Shown here: one piece after another, positions 1 through 8,284 of the stretch
Numbering within the stretch: position 1 is the first letter of the stretch
How the letters are laid out: every line of letters begins with the position of its first letter
Source of the DNA: JBJSXF01 sp046086225
GTDB taxonomy: Bacteria; Actinomycetota; Acidimicrobiia; IMCC26256; PALSA-610
Direction of reading: 5' to 3'
Length of the DNA stretch: 31,004 bases
Assembly: GCA_046086225.1 (NCBI GenBank)
Contig: JBJSXF010000183.1
Location: forward strand, 1-31,004
Program-made: the position numbers and the translations under genes
The notes under the pieces: generated by a model
What the model was told of the DNA's origin: nothing
Database searches by the model: none
Seen by the model: only the letters and a program-made list of their open reading frames with translations

Positions 1-2220
1 GAGACGCTTCAGCATGAGGTCGACCATCTGCATCACCTCGCTCTTGGCGAGCTCGTGGAACACGATCACTTCGTCGATGCGGTTCAGGAACTCGGGGCGG
101 AAGTGATTCTTCAGCGAGTCCATCACCTTGTCGCGCATGCGGGCGTAGCTCATGGCTTCGTCGGCCTTGGTGAAACCGACGTTGGCCTTGCGCAGGTCTT
201 GAGTGCCGAGGTTCGACGTCATGATGATGATGGTGTTGCGGAAGTCGACCGAACGACCCTGGCTGTCGGTGAGGCGACCCTCTTCGAGGATCTGCAACAG
301 CGTGTTGAACACGTCGGGGTGCGCCTTCTCGATCTCGTCGAAGAGAACCACACTGAAGGGCTTGCGGCGCACGGCCTCGGTGAGCTGGCCGCCCTCGTCG
401 TAACCGACGTAGCCGGGAGGCGAGCCCACGAGCCGCGACACCGTGTGCTTCTCCATGTACTCCGACATGTCGAGTTGGATCATCGCCGACTCGTCGCCGA
501 ACAAGAACTCGGCGAGGGTCTTCGCCGTCTCGGTCTTGCCCACGCCCGACGGGCCCAGGAAGATGAACGAGCCGCTCGGCCGCTTCGGGTCCTTCAGGCC
601 GGCCCGGGTGCGCCGGATCGCCTGCGAAACGGCCTTGATCGCGTCGTCCTGACCGACGATGCGCTTGTGGAGCTCCTCCTCCATGCGCAGGAGCTTGGCC
701 GTCTCCTCCTCGGTGAGCTTGTAGACCGGGATGCCGGTCCAGAGGGCGAGCACCTCGGCGATCGACTCCTCGTTGACCTCGTTGAAGAGGTCGACACCCT
801 CGGCGCGCGACTCGCGCTCCTTCTCGGCCCGCTGCTCGAGCAGCTGCTTCTCGCGGTCGCGCAGCTGAGCGGCCCGCTCGAACTGCTGGGCCTCGATCGC
901 CGCTTCCTTCTCCTTGCGGGCCTTCGAGATCTCGTCCTCGAGCTCGCGGTAGTCGGGCGGGGCCTGCATGCGCCGGATCCGCAGGCGCGAGCCCGCCTCG
1001 TCGATGAGGTCGATCGCCTTGTCGGGGAGGTGCCGATCCGAGATGTAACGGTCGGCGAGGTTGGCCGCCGCGACGATCGCCTGGTCGGTGATCGTCACCC
1101 GGTGGTGGGCCTCGTAACGCTCGCGCAGCCCCTTCAGGATCTCGATGGTGTGGGCGACCGACGGCTCGTCGACCTTGATCGGCTGGAACCGCCGCTCGAG
1201 CGCCGCGTCCTTCTCCAAGTGCTTGCGGTACTCGTCGAGCGTCGTGGCGCCGATGGTCTGCAGCTCGCCCCGGGCGAGCATCGGCTTCAGGATCGAGGCG
1301 GCATCGATCGCTCCCTCGGCCGCACCGGCCCCGACGAGCGTGTGGAGCTCGTCGATGAAGAGGATGATGTCGCCGCGCGTGCGGATCTCCTTCAGCACCT
1401 TCTTCAGGCGCTCCTCGAAATCGCCGCGGTAGCGGGAGCCGGCGACCAGGGCACCGAGGTCGAGCGTGTAGAGCTGCTTGTTGTCGAGCGTCTCGGGCAC
1501 CGCGCCGTCGACGATCGCCTGGGCCAGTCCCTCGACGACGGCGGTCTTGCCGACGCCGGGCTCGCCGATGAGCACCGGGTTGTTCTTGGTGCGGCGCGAC
1601 AGCACCTGCATGACCCGCTCGATCTCGCGTTCGCGACCGATGACCGGGTCGAGCTTCTTCGTGCGGGCGAGTTGGGTGAGGTTGCGGCCGAACTGGTCGA
1701 GCACGAGCGAGCCGCCCTGCTGACCCTCGGCCTGACCGCCGCCCGCGGCCGCGCCGGCGGGCGCGCCCGACTCCTTGCCCCCCGAGTAGCCCGAGAGGAG
1801 CTGGATGACCTGCTGGCGCACCCGCGAGAGGTCGGCGCCGAGCTTCACGAGCACCTGGGCGGCCACGCCCTCACCCTCGCGGATGAGGCCGAGGAGGATG
1901 TGCTCGGTACCGATGTAGTTGTGGCCGAGCTGCAGCGCCTCGCGCAGCGAGAGCTCCAGCACCTTCTTGGCCCGCGGGGTGAACGGGATGTGGCCGGCCG
2001 GGGCCTGCCCGCCGTGGCCGATGATCTCCTCGACCTGGGCCCGCACGGCCTCGAGCGAGATGCCGAGCGACTCGAGCGCCTTGGCCGCCACGCCCTCGCC
2101 CTCGTGGATCAGGCCGAGGAGGATGTGCTCGGTGCCGATGTAGTTGTGGTTCAGCAGCCGCGCCTCCTCCTGGGCGAGGACCACGACTCTGCGGGCTCGG
2201 TCGGTGAAGCGCTCGAACAC
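1..2220 (-). CDS. clpC: ClpC, AAA+ unfoldase of the Clp protease (3' end cut by window edge)
   Basis: This is the ATP-dependent unfoldase that feeds substrates into ClpP in the cytosol. The frame stays open for 740 codons and runs off the left edge, so roughly the last 100 residues are missing. Two Clp_N repeats occupy about residues 1-145, each containing NYIGTEHILLGLI. The first AAA+ domain has Walker A GEPGVGKT near residue 219. A UVR-like coiled segment lies near 430-455, which marks ClpC rather than ClpB or ClpA. The second AAA+ domain has Walker A GPSGVGKT near 555. The GTG start gives MFERFTDRAR, the usual ClpC N-terminus, with GAGAGG about 10 bases upstream. A TAAGAT hexamer and two TGTCwCACCT motifs lie upstream. 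The identity is secure. Confidence 0.97.
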   Translation of the reverse strand, partial: MFERFTDRARRVVVLAQEEARLLNHNYIGTEHILLGLIHEGEGVAAKALESLGISLEAVRAQVEEIIGHGGQAPAGHIPFTPRAKKVLELSLREALQLGHNYIGTEHILLGLIREGEGVAAQVLVKLGADLSRVRQQVIQLLSGYSGGKESGAPAGAAAGGGQAEGQQGGSLVLDQFGRNLTQLARTKKLDPVIGREREIERVMQVLSRRTKNNPVLIGEPGVGKTAVVEGLAQAIVDGAVPETLDNKQLYTLDLGALVAGSRYRGDFEERLKKVLKEIRTRGDIILFIDELHTLVGAGAAEGAIDAASILKPMLARGELQTIGATTLDEYRKHLEKDAALERRFQPIKVDEPSVAHTIEILKGLRERYEAHHRVTITDQAIVAAANLADRYISDRHLPDKAIDLIDEAGSRLRIRRMQAPPDYRELEDEISKARKEKEAAIEAQQFERAAQLRDREKQLLEQRAEKERESRAEGVDLFNEVNEESIAEVLALWTGIPVYKLTEEETAKLLRMEEELHKRIVGQDDAIKAVSQAIRRTRAGLKDPKRPSGSFIFLGPSGVGKTETAKTLAEFLFGDESAMIQLDMSEYMEKHTVSRLVGSPPGYVGYDEGGQLTEAVRRKPFSVVLFDEIEKAHPDVFNTLLQILEEGRLTDSQGRSVDFRNTIIIMTSNLGTQDLRKANVGFTKADEAMSYARMRDKVMDSLKNHFRPEFLNRIDEVIVFHELAKSEVMQMVDLMLKRL

Positions 2221-2269
2221 GTGTGAACCGCCTCTCGGTGGCAGCGGGACATCCGTCGCCGGATGCCCG

Positions 2270-2275
2270 ATCTTA
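2270..2275 (-). promoter_or_regulatory. Putative -10 box of clpC
   Basis: On the minus strand this reads TAAGAT, 49 bases before the clpC GTG, so the transcript would carry a leader of about 40 bases that includes the GAGAGG ribosome site. I found no convincing -35. The call rests only on the hexamer and its position. Confidence 0.4.
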
Positions 2276-2332
2276 TCGGTCGGGTCGCCCGAATCTCCTC
2301 GGGGATCCCTCTGTGCAACCGGATCGTCACGG

Positions 2333-2372
2333 AGGTGTGACACCACCGCCACGGTCCGACAGAGGTGAGACA
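2333..2372 (-). promoter_or_regulatory. Two TGTCwCACCT motifs upstream of clpC
   Basis: Read on the minus strand, TGTCTCACCT (2372-2363) and TGTCACACCT (2342-2333) sit 30 bases apart, about 110-150 bases upstream of clpC. The second contains a near-palindrome, GGTGTGACACC. The same consensus occurs upstream of the phosphatase/deacetylase cassette at the right end. The rest of the 298-base gap 2221-2518 holds the divergent promoters and nothing I recognise as coding. Confidence 0.4.
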
Positions 2373-2506
2373 ACCCGGGCGCCCCGATCATTCCCGGAAC
2401 CGCCGCATCGCAGCCCGATCGGACCCGCCGGTGATCCGATCAGCCCACGGACGGACCCGCTGCCGATCCCCCGCCGCCGGGTCGGAGCGGTCCGGGACGG
2501 GTGCCG

Positions 2507-2512
2507 TACGCT
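2507..2512 (+). promoter_or_regulatory. Putative leaderless -10 box of the polyprenyl synthase gene
   Basis: TACGCT is followed by exactly six bases (CCCGGC) and then the GTG at 2519. That spacing puts the transcription start at or near the start codon. No Shine-Dalgarno sequence precedes the GTG. The arrangement recurs at several genes here and favours the 2519 start over the in-frame GTG at 2501, which lies upstream of the hexamer. Confidence 0.5.
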
Positions 2513-2518
2513 CCCGGC

Positions 2519-3493
2519 GTGTCGCTCATCGACGACGTCGCGATCGCGCCCCTCGTCCCCGACCTGGCCCGGGTCGAGGCCCGGCTCGCCGGTGCCGTCG
2601 AGGCCGCCGATCCGCTGCTCGACGAGGTCGCCGGCCATCTCCTGAAAGCCGGGGGCAAGCGCCTCCGGCCGGCTCTCGCCCTCGGCGCGGCCTACGCCGC
2701 CCGGGGTGCCGCAGCCGCCTCCGAGGACGCCGTCACCGGGGCCGCCGCCGTCGAGCTCGTGCACCTCGGCTCGCTCTACCACGACGACGTCATCGACGAG
2801 GCGGAGACCCGCCGGGGCGTGCCGTCGGTGAACGCCCGGTGGTCGAACATCGTCGCGATCCTCGCCGGCGACTTCCTGCTCGCCCGAGCCTCGGCCCTCG
2901 CCGCCTCGCTCGGCGCCGAGGTCGCCGCGCTGCTGGCCGACACGATCGGCGAGCTGTGCCGCGGCCAGGTGCTCGAGCTCGCCCACATCTTCGACGTCAC
3001 CCGCACCGAGGAGTCCTACCTGTCGTCGGTCGAGGGGAAGACCGCGTCGCTCATGGCCACCTCGTGCCGCGTCGGCGGGATGGTGAGTGGCGTGCCCGAC
3101 GAGACCCTCGACGCCCTCACGCGCTTCGGGCACCACCTCGGCGTGTGCTTCCAGATCGTCGACGACGTACTCGACGTCACCGCGACCGAGGCCGAGCTGG
3201 GGAAGCCCGCCGGCAACGACGTCCACGAGGGTGTCTACACGCTGCCCGTCATCCACGCCCTCGCCGGGTCGTCCGAGCTGCGCGATCTCCTCGGGCGGCG
3301 GCTCGACTGGCCGGAGGTGCGCAAGGCGGTCGCCCTCGTGGCCACCCCCGAGATCGTCGCCGCGTCGATGGCCGTCGCCCGTGAGCACGCCGAAGCCGCC
3401 CGGGCTGCGCTCGGGGCGGCCGGCGGACTCGATCCGGCCGTGTGCGATCGTCTGCAGGCGTTGATCGACGGGATGCTCCTCCGCACGAACTGA
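2519..3493 (+). CDS. Polyprenyl diphosphate synthase (trans-isoprenyl transferase)
   Basis: This enzyme condenses isopentenyl diphosphate onto an allylic primer to make a long-chain prenyl diphosphate, most likely for the menaquinone side chain. The 324-residue protein has the first aspartate-rich motif DDVID at 89-93 followed by ETRRG, and the second, DDVLD, at 215-219 followed by GKPAGND. The KRLRP motif near 47-51 binds isopentenyl diphosphate. A tyrosine (SLYHDD) sits just before the first motif, in the region that sets chain length. The length and both motifs match the HepT/IspB/GrcC group. Product chain length cannot be read from the sequence. The gene is divergent from clpC and convergent with the following hydrolase. 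Confidence 0.93.
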   Translation: MSLIDDVAIAPLVPDLARVEARLAGAVEAADPLLDEVAGHLLKAGGKRLRPALALGAAYAARGAAAASEDAVTGAAAVELVHLGSLYHDDVIDEAETRRGVPSVNARWSNIVAILAGDFLLARASALAASLGAEVAALLADTIGELCRGQVLELAHIFDVTRTEESYLSSVEGKTASLMATSCRVGGMVSGVPDETLDALTRFGHHLGVCFQIVDDVLDVTATEAELGKPAGNDVHEGVYTLPVIHALAGSSELRDLLGRRLDWPEVRKAVALVATPEIVAASMAVAREHAEAARAALGAAGGLDPAVCDRLQALIDGMLLRTN

Positions 3494-3548
3494 CCCGGCC
3501 CGCCCGAACCGCCCGGACGGGTGACGGCGGTAGTGCCGAGGCCGTGGA

Positions 3549-4379
3549 CTACGACGCGGCCGATGCCGTCGCCGCGGCGTCGACCCCGTCGATGAACCGC
3601 AGCACCGTCTCGTTGAAGGCGTTCGGGGTCTCGGCCATGAGACCGTGCGCCGCCCCCCGCAGCACGTAGAGCTGCGAGTCGGGGATGAGCTCGGCGAGCT
3701 CCTCGGCATCACCGAGCGGGGTGAGGGTGTCCTGCGAGCCCGTGATGACGAGCGTCGGAGCGGTGATCGCGACGAGCTCGTCGCGCAGCGCCTCGGGCGC
3801 AGCGAGGATCGCGTCGATCTGGGCCGCGAAGGCGTGCGGAGGGGTCTGCACCAGCACCCGGGCGAGCACGTTGACGAACACGCCGAATCGGCGCTGCAGC
3901 CGCGAGCCGATGAGCCACCGCATGCCGTCGGGGAAGAGGGCGGCCATGCCCCGCCGACCCACGTCACCGCCCCACTCGGCCAGCAGCTCCTTGCGCCAAT
4001 CGTGGTGCCGGCAGGCAGTGCAGGCGAGGGTCAGCGACCGGACCCGCTCGGGGTGCAGCACCCCGATGATCTGGGCGATCACCCCGCCCATCGACGCACC
4101 GACGATGTGGGCGCGCTCGATGCCGGCGTCGTCGAGCACGGCGATGACGTCGGCGGCCATACGACCGAGGTCGTACGGACCGGGCGGAGCGTCGGAGCGA
4201 CCCGTGCCCCGGTTGTCGGGAGTGATGCAGCGGTGCCGCCGCCCGAAGGCGCCCCGCTGAAGCGCCCAGCCCCGACCGTCGACGCCGAGGCCCTGGACGA
4301 GCACGATCGGGGTGCCGTCGCGACGACCCCACGTGGTGTAAGCGATGCGGACGCCGTCATCGACGACGATCTCCGGCAT
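3549..4379 (-). CDS. Alpha/beta hydrolase
   Basis: This is a 276-residue alpha/beta-hydrolase-fold enzyme of unknown substrate. The likely catalytic triad is Ser96 in GASMGG, Asp217 in GSQDTLTP and His245 in GAAHGL. The oxyanion region VQGLGVDG lies near 28-35 and DNRGTGRSD near 55-63, both typical of this family. No signal peptide is visible, so a cytosolic location is expected. The gene lies 27 bases after the acyltransferase-like gene but has its own putative leaderless promoter. It converges with the polyprenyl synthase. Esterase, C-C hydrolase or haloperoxidase-like activity are all possible, and the sequence does not discriminate. Confidence 0.9.
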   Translation of the reverse strand: MPEIVVDDGVRIAYTTWGRRDGTPIVLVQGLGVDGRGWALQRGAFGRRHRCITPDNRGTGRSDAPPGPYDLGRMAADVIAVLDDAGIERAHIVGASMGGVIAQIIGVLHPERVRSLTLACTACRHHDWRKELLAEWGGDVGRRGMAALFPDGMRWLIGSRLQRRFGVFVNVLARVLVQTPPHAFAAQIDAILAAPEALRDELVAITAPTLVITGSQDTLTPLGDAEELAELIPDSQLYVLRGAAHGLMAETPNAFNETVLRFIDGVDAAATASAAS

Positions 4380-4385
4380 GCGGCG

Positions 4386-4391
4386 AGGGTA
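4386..4391 (-). promoter_or_regulatory. Putative leaderless -10 box of the hydrolase gene
   Basis: On the minus strand TACCCT is followed by six bases (CGCCGC) and the ATG of the hydrolase. No Shine-Dalgarno sequence is present in between. Confidence 0.45.
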
Positions 4392-4406
4392 TCCCGGTCG
4401 CGGCCG

Positions 4407-5075
4407 CTAGCGCGCGAGCAGCGTGCGGACCGCGGCGCGCATCGCGTCGGCGAACCGGGCCGCCGCCAGCGGGTCGTCGGGGTCGTACGGCTCGTCGAGC
4501 GTGACCGCCGGACCGAAGCGAACCGACCACGCCCCGACGGGCAGCCCGAGCGGTCCGCCCGGCCGGATCGCGGCCGGGACGATCGGCGCATGGGTGAGCG
4601 CCGAGACGAGCGAGGTCGGGGCCCGGCCCGCATCGGCGCGCAGCCAGGTCGGGGTGAGCGGCACGCCGACGAGATGGCCGGCCCGCAACGCGGCGCCGAC
4701 GTCGGCCGCGCTCGCGCCGATGGAGCCGAAGCGCCGGAAAGTCGCGCCCACGACCGGGACCGGCGGGAAGCCGACGAGCCGCAGGCGCCGACCCGCGGCG
4801 CGGCGCACCGCGAGCACCAGGGCGGGCGGCTCGGCCACTGCGAGCCCGCGGTTCGCCACGATCGTGGCCGCGCCGGAAGCGGGCACGTGCTCGGCCCCCT
4901 CGACCCGCACCGGCACCGCCGCGGCCATGAACGGGAAGGCCAGGTCGGCGAGCTGGGGGTCGAGCCCGAACGGATCGACCGGGTACCGGCCGGCGAGGCG
5001 CCGGCGCACGGCCCGCACGGGCGACTCGATCGGGGCCACGCGCTCCACGTCGAGACCGACGAACGCCGCGGTCAC
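4407..5075 (-). CDS. PlsC-like acyltransferase homologue lacking the HX4D motif
   Basis: This 222-residue protein resembles lysophospholipid (1-acylglycerol-3-phosphate) acyltransferases in layout. It has a substrate-binding start PVRVEGAEHVP near 55-65, a motif-I region and a later block, GVPLTPTWLRA. At motif I, where the catalytic histidine and aspartate (HX4D) belong, it reads NRGLAVAEP from Asn75, so neither catalytic residue is present. Either the protein is inactive as an acyltransferase or it has another role. It starts with a GTG that overlaps the TGA of the upstream SDR gene, so the two are translationally coupled. The SDR/acyltransferase pair resembles Rv0501-Rv0502 of M. tuberculosis, from memory. 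The family call is moderate and the function unknown. Confidence 0.65.
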   Translation of the reverse strand: MTAAFVGLDVERVAPIESPVRAVRRRLAGRYPVDPFGLDPQLADLAFPFMAAAVPVRVEGAEHVPASGAATIVANRGLAVAEPPALVLAVRRAAGRRLRLVGFPPVPVVGATFRRFGSIGASAADVGAALRAGHLVGVPLTPTWLRADAGRAPTSLVSALTHAPIVPAAIRPGGPLGLPVGAWSVRFGPAVTLDEPYDPDDPLAAARFADAMRAAVRTLLAR

Positions 5076-6043
5076 GCCGCCTCCCGGACGGTCCGGATCG
5101 GCACGACGTCGGCCCAGTCGAAGAGCTCGCGCAGCACGTCCTGAGTGGGGACGAGATCGGCGAGACCCAGATCGGTGGCCGCACGCGAACCGTCGGCGGT
5201 GCCGCCGTGCCGGAGCACGTCGACGACGTGCGGTGCGATCGCCGCCCCGAGGAACTCGGTCGCCCGGGCCACGCCCGCCCACAGCGGCGGCACGACCGGC
5301 AGCGGCACGCGACCACCGAGGCGCGCCGCCTGCCACGGCGTGGCCGCACCCGGACCGAGGACGTTGCACGGACCGTCGAGCCGCCGTTCGATCGCGGCGA
5401 CCATCGCCCGGGCCGCATCGTCGGGGTGCAGCAGCGAGAACGGCGGGTCGGCCAGCGCGTGGACGGGAACCGCCGGGAGGCGCAGCAGCCGACCGAGCGG
5501 ACTCGGCACGTGCGAGCCCACCACCGGCGCATAGCGCAACGCCCCGACCGGGATGCCCGCCCGCAGCGCCACGCCCTTCGCCACGCTCTCCACCTCGAGC
5601 AGGCTGCGGCCGTAGCCGGGCCGGGGCCCGGGCACCGCGTCCTCGGCCGGAACCCACACCCGGGCGTCCCGGTGCGAGCCGTAGACCTCGAGCCCGCTGC
5701 GGACCACGACGTACTCGAGCGCGCCGGCCCGGCGGGCCGCGCCGAGCGTCGCGATCGTGCACAGTGCCGTGCGCTCGGCGGCCGAGGCCGGGGTCATGCG
5801 CGACGCCGGTTCGTAGACGCCGAAGTGGGCGACCACGGTCGGGGCGTACTCCTGCACGAAGGACGCGAGCCGATCGCGATCGCGGGGGTCGATCCGCCGG
5901 AACACCGCCCGCCGCAACCGCCGCCGCGGCGGCACGAAGTCGACGCCGACCACCTCACCGGCCCACGGGGCATCCTCCACGAGCTGCGCGACCCGGGTGC
6001 CGATCTCGCCGCCCATCCCGGTGATGAGGATGCGCTCGGTCAC
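5072..6043 (-). CDS. NAD-dependent epimerase/dehydratase-like SDR protein
   Basis: This 323-residue extended short-chain dehydrogenase/reductase has the dinucleotide-binding pattern GMGGEIG at 9-15 and an acidic residue, D35, after the second strand. The catalytic tyrosine position is Y144 (PGYGRSLLE), but the lysine expected four residues later is Leu148. A candidate active-site serine, S116, is present in RSGLEVYG. Loss of the lysine argues against normal epimerase or reductase catalysis and suggests a ligand-sensing or altered role. The GTG start overlaps the lysS stop. The acyltransferase-like gene follows with another 4-base overlap, so the two products probably act together, perhaps in envelope lipid metabolism (inference). 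Confidence 0.8.
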   Translation of the reverse strand: MTERILITGMGGEIGTRVAQLVEDAPWAGEVVGVDFVPPRRRLRRAVFRRIDPRDRDRLASFVQEYAPTVVAHFGVYEPASRMTPASAAERTALCTIATLGAARRAGALEYVVVRSGLEVYGSHRDARVWVPAEDAVPGPRPGYGRSLLEVESVAKGVALRAGIPVGALRYAPVVGSHVPSPLGRLLRLPAVPVHALADPPFSLLHPDDAARAMVAAIERRLDGPCNVLGPGAATPWQAARLGGRVPLPVVPPLWAGVARATEFLGAAIAPHVVDVLRHGGTADGSRAATDLGLADLVPTQDVLRELFDWADVVPIRTVREAA

Positions 6044-7521
6044 TCGACCGCCTCCGGACGCAGGTGCGGGAACAGGATCACCTCGCGGATCGAGGTGACG
6101 CCGGCCAGGAGCATCACGAGCCGGTCGACGCCGAGACCCATGCCCCCGGTCGGCGGCAGCCCGTACTCAAGGGCCCGCACGTAGTCGAGGTCGGGCCCGT
6201 GCACCTCGTCGTCGCCCGCGGCCCGGCGCCGGGCCTGATCCTCGAAGCGGCGGAGTTGCTCGACCGGGTCGTTGAGCTCGCTGAAGGCGTTGGCGACCTC
6301 GCGACCGCGCACGATGAGCTCGAACCGCTCGGTGAGCTCGGGATCGTCGCGGTGCGTGCGCGCGAGCGGGGACACCTCTCGCGGGTAGTCGCAGACGAAG
6401 GTCGGACCGGGGATGTTGGCCTCCGTGGTCTTCTCGTAGATCTCGAGGATCAGTTTGCCCGATCCCCAGGCCTCCTCCCACGCCACCCCGAGCCGATCGC
6501 AGGCCGCCCGCACCGCCTCGACCGGCTGACCGGGATGCACGTCGACCCCGGCGTGCTCGCGCACCAGGTCGCAGAGGGTGCGGCGCTCGAACGGCGGCGT
6601 CAGATCGACGGGCTCGCCGTCCCAGCTCACGACGGTGCCGCCCGTGGCCGCGCGGGCCGCTTCGGCGACGAGCTCCTCGGTGAGGCGCATCATGTCGTGG
6701 TAGTCGGCGAAGGCCTCGTAGCACTCGAGCATCGTGAACTCGGGGTTGTGCCGGGTGGAGAGCCCTTCGTTGCGGAAGACTCGGGCCAGCTCGAACACCC
6801 GGTCGTAGCCGCCGACCACGAGCCGCTTCAGGTAGAGCTCGGGGGCGATCCGCAGGAAGAGCTCGGTGTCGAGCGCGTTGTGATGCGTGGCGAACGGTCG
6901 GGCCTCGGCCCCGCCCGGGCTCACGTGGAGCACCGGCGTCTCCACCTCGGTGAAGCCCCGCCCGTTGAGGAAGGCGCGGATCGCGGCGACCGCCGCGAAG
7001 CGCACGTCGAAGACGCGCCGGGCCTCGTCGTTGGCGATGAGGTCGACGTACCGGCGGCGGTAACGCGTCTCGGTGTCGGCCAGGCCGTGCCACTTCTCGG
7101 GGAGCGGCTGGAGCGCCTTGGCGAGCATCGTCGCCTCGGCGACGCGCACGGAGAGCTCGCCCCGCTTCGTCTTCATGACCGTGCCCGTGACCCCGATCCA
7201 GTCGCCACGGTCGACATCGGCGACGAGGCGATCGAACGCTTCGCCGAGATCACCCTTGCTCACGAAGAGCTGGAGCGTCGCCGAGCCGTCCCGGACCGTC
7301 ACGAAGACGAGCTTCCCCTGGTCGCGCAGCAGGAGCACCCGGCCCGCGACCCGCACCACGTCGTCGGTGGAGTCGCCGTCGGCGAGCCGGTCGGCCCAGT
7401 GCTCGCGCACCTCGCCGAGGGTGTGGGTGCGGTCGAAGCGCACCGGGTACGGGTCATCGCCCCGCGCCCGCATGCCGGCCGCCTTCGCCAGCCGGGCCTC
7501 CACCTCGTCGCCTGCGCTCAC
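6040..7521 (-). CDS. lysS: Lysyl-tRNA synthetase, class II
   Basis: This enzyme charges tRNA-Lys with lysine. The 493-residue protein has an N-terminal anticodon-binding OB fold (about 40-150) followed by the class II catalytic core. Motif 1 lies around FTEVETPVLHV. Motif 2 is FRNEGLSTRHNPEFT. Motif 3 is GMGLGVDRLVM near the C-terminus. An ERFELIVRGREVANAFSEL block is also characteristic of LysS. The GTG start at 7521 overlaps the coaX stop and is preceded by AGAGGA. Longer upstream open frame exists but runs into coaX. Linkage to coaX and panCD matches other actinobacteria. Confidence 0.97.
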   Translation of the reverse strand: MSAGDEVEARLAKAAGMRARGDDPYPVRFDRTHTLGEVREHWADRLADGDSTDDVVRVAGRVLLLRDQGKLVFVTVRDGSATLQLFVSKGDLGEAFDRLVADVDRGDWIGVTGTVMKTKRGELSVRVAEATMLAKALQPLPEKWHGLADTETRYRRRYVDLIANDEARRVFDVRFAAVAAIRAFLNGRGFTEVETPVLHVSPGGAEARPFATHHNALDTELFLRIAPELYLKRLVVGGYDRVFELARVFRNEGLSTRHNPEFTMLECYEAFADYHDMMRLTEELVAEAARAATGGTVVSWDGEPVDLTPPFERRTLCDLVREHAGVDVHPGQPVEAVRAACDRLGVAWEEAWGSGKLILEIYEKTTEANIPGPTFVCDYPREVSPLARTHRDDPELTERFELIVRGREVANAFSELNDPVEQLRRFEDQARRRAAGDDEVHGPDLDYVRALEYGLPPTGGMGLGVDRLVMLLAGVTSIREVILFPHLRPEAVE

Positions 7522-8282
7522 CGATTCCTCTCGAAGATGATGCGCAGACCGTAGAGCGTGAGCCAGGGCTCGTAGTACCGCAACGTGCGGGCATGGGCGA
7601 GGAACGGCTCGGCCAGCCCGCCGGTCGCCACCACCTCGCACGGACCGAGCTGCTCGGTGAACCGGTCGACGATGCCGTCGACCTGGGCGCTGAAGCCGTA
7701 GATGAGGCCCGACTGCACCGACTCGGCCGACGACTTCCCGATGACGTGCGTCGGCTCGACGAGCTCGACCCGGCGCAGACCCGCCGCCCGACCGAACAGC
7801 GCGTCGATCGAGACCTCGACCCCCGGGCAGACCGCCCCGCCGAGGTACTCGCCCTTCTCGCTGATGGCCTCGATCGTGGTTGCGGTGCCGAAGTCGACGA
7901 CGATGGTCGGCCCGCCGTAGAGGTCGTAGGCCCCGACCGCGTTCGCGATGCGGTCGGCACCGACCTCCTTGGGATTGTCGTACTGGATCGGCATGCCCGA
8001 GCGCACCCCGGGCTCGAGGACCAGCGCCGGGAACCCGAAGTAGCGCTCGGTCATCTGGCGCAGTTCGGCCGTCACCCGGGGCACCACCGAGGAGATCGCC
8101 ACCCCGGTGATCGAGTCGTCGAACGAGAAGCCGTGGAAACCGAGGAACTGCTGCACCATGAGCGCGAGCTCGTCGGACGTGCGCTCGGCGACGGTCGCGA
8201 AGCGCCAGTTGTCGACCAGCTCGGCACCCTGGAAGAGCCCGACGACGGTCTGGGTGTTGCCGGCGTCGATGGCGAGCAGCAC
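7518..8282 (-). CDS. coaX: Type III pantothenate kinase
   Basis: This enzyme phosphorylates pantothenate, the first step of coenzyme A synthesis. The 254-residue protein has the N-terminal phosphate motif DAGNTQT at 6-12, the conserved GADRIAN and DFGTATT blocks, and GGLAEPFL near the C-terminus. All are standard for the CoaX branch of the ASKHA superfamily. The chosen GTG at 8282 lies two bases after the nadC stop. It sits immediately downstream of the NAD genes and of panC/panD, which supply its substrate, so pantothenate synthesis and use are genetically linked. Confidence 0.95.
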   Translation of the reverse strand: MLLAIDAGNTQTVVGLFQGAELVDNWRFATVAERTSDELALMVQQFLGFHGFSFDDSITGVAISSVVPRVTAELRQMTERYFGFPALVLEPGVRSGMPIQYDNPKEVGADRIANAVGAYDLYGGPTIVVDFGTATTIEAISEKGEYLGGAVCPGVEVSIDALFGRAAGLRRVELVEPTHVIGKSSAESVQSGLIYGFSAQVDGIVDRFTEQLGPCEVVATGGLAEPFLAHARTLRYYEPWLTLYGLRIIFERNR

Positions 8283-8284
8283 GA

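Noticed and set aside
55..2226. A 723-codon open frame on the plus strand opposite clpC
   Set aside because: It is the antisense shadow of clpC. High GC keeps the frame open, and its translation is repetitive Leu/Val/Arg/Glu sequence with no recognisable domain, while the minus strand encodes a textbook ClpC.
2327..3967. A 546-codon minus-strand frame over the polyprenyl synthase gene
   Set aside because: It runs antisense through a clear polyprenyl synthase with both aspartate-rich motifs and enters the real hydrolase gene out of frame. Its composition is Arg/Ser/Pro-rich noise.
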